18,777 nucleotides of DNA. Origin: Prolixibacteraceae bacterium. GTDB taxonomy: Bacteria > Bacteroidota > Bacteroidia > Bacteroidales > Prolixibacteraceae. The notes below the pieces were generated by a model, which worked only from the letters and a program-made list of their open reading frames with translations, did not search any database and was not told the origin of the DNA. Position numbers and translations under genes: made by a program. Every line of letters begins with the position of its first letter. Within the stretch, counting starts at the first letter, position 1. The DNA lies in NCBI GenBank assembly GCA_016930735.1, contig JAFGGF010000154.1:1-18777 (forward strand), read 5' to 3'. Of the stretch, positions 14,747 through 18,777 are shown piece after piece.

Positions 14747-15838
14747 ATGAAACAAATATCCCGATTTATTTTGGTTGCAGTTCTTATTTTATCTGTAACA
14801 GTATTAAATGCACAGCAGAAGCCAAAAATTGTTTTTCAGGACCTGAATCACGATTTTGGAACATTCAAGGAAGAAGACGGCCCTCAAACCACTTCATTTG
14901 AGTTTACCAATAGTGGTGATGTGCCTTTGGTTTTAAACAGTGTCAGGGCTTCCTGTGGGTGTACAACCCCAAAGTGGACACGTGAACCTGTTGCTCCGGG
15001 GCAAAAGGGAACCATCCAGGTCAGTTATAATCCTCAAAACCGTCCCGGAAAATTTACAAAATCGGTAACTGTACAAAGTAATGCAGAAACGCCTGTCGTG
15101 AATCTTACAATATCAGGTGTTGTTGAACAACGTGAAAAAACAATTGCTGAATTGTATCCAAGGCTTTTAGACAAATTGAGGGTTCGTACAAATACAATTT
15201 CTATTGGCAGAATAACAAGTAACGAATCTAAAACCGGCACTCTAGAACTGGTTAACGATACCGATGAACCTGTTACTGTAGGATTTAAATCTGTACCGCC
15301 ACATATTGTTGCAACAATTAAACCTGAAGTAATCCCTCCAAAGGGTAAGGCGGAGATTAAAGCAAAATATGATGCTTCACAAAAGGAAGTATTTGGTTAT
15401 ACTTCAGACAGAATTTATTTAATTATTGACGGAGATGATAATTACAGGAATGCAATTACTTTAAGTGCAACTGTCGAAGAAGATTTTTCAAAACTGAGCC
15501 CTGAAGATCTGGCAAATTCGCCGGTTGCGACCTGGGATTCTGAATCTTTCGACTTTGGAACAATCGCTCAGGATGATAAAGTGGAACATTCGTTTGAATT
15601 AAAAAATAATGGTAAAAGAGATTTGATCATTCGTAATGTTCGTTCTTCCTGCGGATGTACTGCCGTTACTCCGGCGAAAAAGGTAATTCCTGCCGGCGAT
15701 AGTGTACCTATTAAAGTTGTTTTTGACTCAAAAGGAAAGCGTGGCCGTCAAAGTAAAACCATTACAGTTATTACAAATGACCCTAAAAATTCTACAACAA
15801 CACTAAGGATTTCTTCCAACGTAGAAACGGAAAGTTAA
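14747..15838 (+). CDS. Exported protein with three DUF1573 (Ig-like) repeats
   Basis: This 363-residue protein has a signal peptide (about 1-22, cleavage near LNAQ). It consists of three tandem Ig-like units at about 28-125, 135-245 and 265-360. Units 1 and 3 carry the DUF1573 hallmark SCGCT (69-73 and 301-305) after a 'DFGTI/DFGTF' strand. The middle unit keeps the fold pattern but lacks the Cys-Gly-Cys. DUF1573 proteins are abundant in Bacteroidota and Planctomycetota and have no settled function; the fold resembles ASH/MSP-type beta-sandwich domains. The CGC pairs could form disulfides or bind metal, which is inference. The gene is monocistronic, with a strong terminator 26 bases after the stop, and is divergent from the histidine kinase. 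Confidence 0.88.
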   Translation: MKQISRFILVAVLILSVTVLNAQQKPKIVFQDLNHDFGTFKEEDGPQTTSFEFTNSGDVPLVLNSVRASCGCTTPKWTREPVAPGQKGTIQVSYNPQNRPGKFTKSVTVQSNAETPVVNLTISGVVEQREKTIAELYPRLLDKLRVRTNTISIGRITSNESKTGTLELVNDTDEPVTVGFKSVPPHIVATIKPEVIPPKGKAEIKAKYDASQKEVFGYTSDRIYLIIDGDDNYRNAITLSATVEEDFSKLSPEDLANSPVATWDSESFDFGTIAQDDKVEHSFELKNNGKRDLIIRNVRSSCGCTAVTPAKKVIPAGDSVPIKVVFDSKGKRGRQSKTITVITNDPKNSTTTLRISSNVETES

Positions 15839-15864
15839 ATTATTTATACTTTAAAACTGAATAT

Positions 15865-15894
15865 GCCCCGGGTATGCTCCCGGGGCTTTTTTTT
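15865..15894 (+). terminator. Strong intrinsic terminator of the DUF1573 gene
   Basis: An 8-bp all-GC stem (GCCCCGGG at 15865-15872 with CCCGGGGC at 15879-15886) has a 6-base loop and is followed by eight T residues. This is the clearest terminator in the window. Confidence 0.92.
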
Positions 15895-15964
15895 ACATTT
15901 ATTTATTAATTGTATTTTAGCATAAATTATTTTTAAAAGAAGACAGTTTATTATTCTCTGGATA

Positions 15965-17068
15965 GTGGAAAAAGATAAGGAATATATTGAGAATGATCCG
16001 TTTTATAAAGGTTTGTCTGTGAATAAAGGAGTCAGCCAGCCATTACCAACAGATAAAAAATCGATTGACAGGTTTTTAACAAAAAACAGGAAATTACTGT
16101 CAGCCGATGAATATGTAAAGGGAATTGTTGCCGGAAACATCACAATACTTAGTAAAGCGGTTACTATAATTGAAAGCTCCAAACCTGCCCATCAGGATAT
16201 TGCCAGAGAGATTGTATTAAAATGCATGCCATATTCTGGAAACTCTGTTCGAGTTGGTATTACAGGCGTTCCGGGCGTGGGAAAAAGTACATTTATTGAA
16301 GTGCTTGGTAAGCAGATCACTTCTCAGAATAAAAAACTTGCTGTTTTGGCAGTTGACCCAAGTTCCGAACGAAGTAAGGGCAGTATACTTGGAGATAAAA
16401 CCCGCATGGAAGAGTTGTCGGGTGACCCGCTGGCATATATAAGGCCCAGTCCATCGGCAGGATCACTGGGTGGTGTGGCACGGAAAACCAGGGAGACAAT
16501 TGTGTTGTGTGAAACAGCAGGATTTTCAACTATTTTTATTGAAACCGTTGGAGTTGGGCAAAGTGAAACTGCAGTTCATTCAATGACTGATTTTTTCCTT
16601 CTATTGATGCTTGCCGGTGCCGGCGACGAGTTGCAGGGAATAAAACGTGGCATTATGGAAATGGCTGATATTATAGCCATAAACAAAGCTGATGGTAATA
16701 ATCTGGAAAAAACTTTGCTTGCAAAAGCGCAGTATGAAAATGCCTTACATTTATTTCCACCCAAGGAATCAGAATGGCAACCCAAAGTTCTTACTTGTTC
16801 AGCTTTGAAAAAAACCGGTATATATGAAATCTGGAATTCGATTGAAGATTACAGGTTAACAACAGCTAAGAACGGATATTTTATTAAACGGAGAAATGAG
16901 CAATCCCTTTATTGGATGTATGAAACTATTAATGAACAATTAAAATTGCAGTTTTATAATAATCCAGAAATTAAAAAATCAATTAAAGAGTTTGAAAATA
17001 AAATATTAAATGCCGGAATAAGCTCATTTGATGCTGCCGGGGAACTTCTGAAAATGCTATATAAATAA
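15965..17068 (+). CDS. meaB: Methylmalonyl-CoA mutase-associated GTPase MeaB
   Basis: This 367-residue G3E/SIMIBI-class GTPase loads and protects the adenosylcobalamin cofactor of methylmalonyl-CoA mutase (older names ArgK, LAO/AO transport ATPase). Visible motifs are Walker A GVPGVGKST (101-109), the switch region AVDPSS (129-134) with SKGSILGDKTRM, SAGSLGG (about 164-170), the base-sensing/switch element ETVGVGQSE (193-201) and the guanine-specificity motif NKAD (240-243). The best start is a GTG at 15965, since no ATG occurs before residue 88 in this frame. Mutase subunit genes are not in the window. The stop is only 5 bases from the stop of the convergent phosphodiesterase gene, with no terminator between. 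Confidence 0.95.
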   Translation: MEKDKEYIENDPFYKGLSVNKGVSQPLPTDKKSIDRFLTKNRKLLSADEYVKGIVAGNITILSKAVTIIESSKPAHQDIAREIVLKCMPYSGNSVRVGITGVPGVGKSTFIEVLGKQITSQNKKLAVLAVDPSSERSKGSILGDKTRMEELSGDPLAYIRPSPSAGSLGGVARKTRETIVLCETAGFSTIFIETVGVGQSETAVHSMTDFFLLLMLAGAGDELQGIKRGIMEMADIIAINKADGNNLEKTLLAKAQYENALHLFPPKESEWQPKVLTCSALKKTGIYEIWNSIEDYRLTTAKNGYFIKRRNEQSLYWMYETINEQLKLQFYNNPEIKKSIKEFENKILNAGISSFDAAGELLKMLYK

Positions 17069-17073
17069 AGTAT

Positions 17074-17847
17074 CTAAAGTTTATTAACTTCTTCTTTCAG
17101 CCATTTCGGGCGGTTGGTGGTAATTTGTGTAATACCCAGGTCGATAAGCCGTTTTGCTTCCTCCGGGTCATCAACTGTCCAGGCAAGTACTTCCAGGTTG
17201 AGTTCTTTTGCCAGTGCTATAATTTTATCATCAATCATCGATTGTTTCAGGTTAACACCTTCTAACCCGATTTCAGCCGCCTGTTCCATACGTTTTTTTA
17301 GCCCGGGTTTTAAAGCACTCAGCCAGTAGCAGGCATTTTCAGGAAATTCAGCTTTTGCCTGTATTATTGCATCCCAATCGAAACTGATAAACACTACCTG
17401 ACTTAGTTTTGGATTATCAGTGAAAATTCGTTTGAGGTGAGGAATAACATCGCTTCCGCTTTTTAATTCTACTACCAGTTTTTTCCCTTCAGGGATCATT
17501 TCAACAATTTCTGTCAGGAAAGGGATTTTTTCCCCTTTAAATTTTTCATCTTTAAAAGATCCTGCATCCAAATCGCGTAATAATGTTGAAGGTGAATCTT
17601 TAATTGTCAGATTTTTCCCTTGACAAGTTCTTTTGGTTGTATTATCGTGGATCACCATTACACGCGTATCTTTTGTCAGATGAATGTCAATCTCAACAGC
17701 ATCGGCTCCGAGTTCCCAGCCTAATTCTGCTGATGCGACTGTATTTTCCGGTGCCAGGTATGATGCTCCGCGATGGGCAATGTATTGGGTCTGAGAATAT
17801 CCCGACATTACAATTAATAATAAAACAGGTATAATTAAATTTTTCAT
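17074..17847 (-). CDS. Exported glycerophosphodiester phosphodiesterase
   Basis: This 257-residue enzyme has a signal peptide (about 1-18, cleavage after GYS) and a TIM-barrel GDPD domain. Catalytic and metal residues are visible: HRG at 25-27, EN at 34-35, Glu52 and Asp54 in VEIDIHLT, His67 in VIHD, and the later Glu of VVELKSG. It hydrolyses glycerophosphodiesters to sn-glycerol-3-phosphate and an alcohol, here in the periplasm. The C-terminal part WTVDDPEEAKRLIDLGITQITTNRP is also family-typical. It follows the 17950-18612 membrane-protein gene on the same strand with a gap of about 100 bases; co-transcription is possible but not shown. The gene ends tail to tail with meaB. Confidence 0.94.
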   Translation of the reverse strand: MKNLIIPVLLLIVMSGYSQTQYIAHRGASYLAPENTVASAELGWELGADAVEIDIHLTKDTRVMVIHDNTTKRTCQGKNLTIKDSPSTLLRDLDAGSFKDEKFKGEKIPFLTEIVEMIPEGKKLVVELKSGSDVIPHLKRIFTDNPKLSQVVFISFDWDAIIQAKAEFPENACYWLSALKPGLKKRMEQAAEIGLEGVNLKQSMIDDKIIALAKELNLEVLAWTVDDPEEAKRLIDLGITQITTNRPKWLKEEVNKL

Positions 17848-17949
17848 TTTCTGTTTTTTGAAATTCTGTTTAAAAGTAAGGTGTTTTTATAAAAATATTC
17901 AAAATGAGAAATAAAAAAATGTTAAACAATATTAACCGGGAATGAAGAT

Positions 17950-18612
17950 TTAAACAGGTTTTTTCTTTGATAAACGAAAAACAAAATACGTCATTCCAAC
18001 AATTGGAATAAGGAATAATGGCCAGCTAAAAGTAGTAGGCCTGACCCTAGCAACAGCATCAATTCCGCCAGGCAAAACCCTGATGGCATCTTCCATAAAA
18101 ATTACAAGTGCAAACAGGATACTTCCGGAAAAGAGAAGCCAGTCATATAAATTCAGGCGAACTTTAATATTTTGAAATGATTTTAATATGACGATTACAG
18201 CTCCGGCACACATTAATATTGCGATTAAAACTGGTGAAAGAACTGGTCCCCACCAGGGAAGAGGTACCAGAAACAGAATATCCCATTCAAACAACGATTG
18301 TGGCCAGCCAATAAAAACATACAACCATATATAATAGAAAATGTCCCAGATGCCAAAAGCAAAAACAGTGTAGGAAAATTTTTCCTGTAAGTTTTTCCCG
18401 GCAATTATACCAATGGAAGCAAGCATAATTAAAGTCATAATTTCCCGGCCTATTTCAATTTTTACATATTTATCAACTTCAGTGATTAAATCGGTAAGCA
18501 AATTATTGATCCCGTAAATATCCCTGAGGTAAACAACTATAACCGATTCGAGGTAAGCCATTGCAATGGCAAAAATGCCAACAACAACAATTCTATGTAT
18601 TGTTTTTTGCAT
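17950..18612 (-). CDS. Polytopic membrane protein of unknown function
   Basis: This 220-residue protein has about six predicted membrane segments (roughly 7-29, 56-73, 80-100, 118-143, 155-174 and 194-213). I cannot name the family. Several polar or charged residues lie in or beside the membrane segments: Glu22, Arg30 and Asp31 in LESVIVVYLRDIY; Asp90 in GIWDIFYYIW; the run GWP-x4-F-x-WD-x-LFL-x-P-x-PWWGP (102-122); and Glu174/Asp175 in FMEDAIR. Such buried acidic and aromatic residues are more typical of a membrane enzyme or cofactor-binding protein than of a simple permease. The C-terminus is basic (SKKKP), consistent with a cytoplasmic tail. No neighbour gives a firm functional clue. Confidence 0.75.
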   Translation of the reverse strand: MQKTIHRIVVVGIFAIAMAYLESVIVVYLRDIYGINNLLTDLITEVDKYVKIEIGREIMTLIMLASIGIIAGKNLQEKFSYTVFAFGIWDIFYYIWLYVFIGWPQSLFEWDILFLVPLPWWGPVLSPVLIAILMCAGAVIVILKSFQNIKVRLNLYDWLLFSGSILFALVIFMEDAIRVLPGGIDAVARVRPTTFSWPLFLIPIVGMTYFVFRLSKKKPV

Positions 18613-18703
18613 CAGTAGTTAAATAAGTTCTTTTATTCAACAACTAATGGTAATAAATTATTGTGTGAAATGATAAGTTTGAGGAAGGGAAATTAGTTTT
18701 TAC

Positions 18704-18740
18704 GATAAAAAATAAAAACCCCGCTACCACTGTAGCGGGG
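18704..18740 (-). terminator. Strong intrinsic terminator for a gene beyond the right edge
   Basis: A perfect 9-bp GC-rich stem (CCCCGCTAC at 18719-18727 with GTAGCGGGG at 18732-18740) has a 4-base loop. Reading on the minus strand it is followed by TTTTTATTTTTT. It would end a minus-strand transcript entering from the right; alternatively it is an attenuator in front of the 17950-18612 gene, about 100 bases downstream. The last 37 bases of the window contain no complete frame. Confidence 0.75.
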
Positions 18741-18777
18741 AAAAAACCAAAAATCAACTAACCTTTAAACCGCCTGG

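Overview
The window looks like a chromosomal segment of a member of the Bacteroidota, probably in or near the Bacteroidales/Marinilabiliales; this placement is inference. The evidence is the AT-rich sequence, a SusD-type lipoprotein gene followed by a DUF1735 surface lipoprotein, lipoprotein and beta-barrel proteins typical of the phylum, and several promoters of the Bacteroidota type (TTG, a spacer of about 19-21 bases, then TAnnTTTG). I see no insertion sequence, phage gene, CRISPR array, tRNA or rRNA.

Layout. Bases 1-2202 (+) hold the 3' end of a susD-like gene and its DUF1735 partner, the tail of a polysaccharide-utilisation-type locus closed by a good terminator at 2274-2310. An AT-rich gap follows. 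Bases 2780-4159 (+) carry a small predicted outer-membrane beta-barrel and an exported MORN-repeat protein, probably co-transcribed. The next gap (4160-4717) contains a consensus promoter and, about 130 bases downstream, a hairpin with a T-run; together with a 12-bp internal stem these suggest an undescribed small RNA. From 14583 down to 4718 all genes lie on the minus strand. They are a two-component system (histidine kinase, response regulator) with a half-length TauE/SafE transporter; rpmH (ribosomal protein L34) with its own promoter and terminator; the radical-SAM menaquinone enzyme MqnE; a cell-envelope/RNA group (PASTA protein, RluD-type pseudouridine synthase, D-Ala-D-Ala ligase); the replicative helicase DnaB; and an exported protein of the kind often mislabelled 'asparagine synthetase B'. 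Bases 14747-17068 (+) hold an exported triple-repeat DUF1573 protein with a strong terminator, then the MeaB GTPase. Bases 18612-17074 (-) hold an unrecognised membrane protein and an exported glycerophosphodiester phosphodiesterase. At the right edge is a strong minus-strand terminator for a gene that lies beyond the window.

Most of the window is core housekeeping. The parts most worth a second look are the candidate small RNA at about 4540-4706, the histidine kinase with three cysteines in its predicted periplasmic domain next to a half-size transporter, the catalytically unassigned exported protein at 4718-5974, and the conserved-looking membrane protein at 17950-18612.
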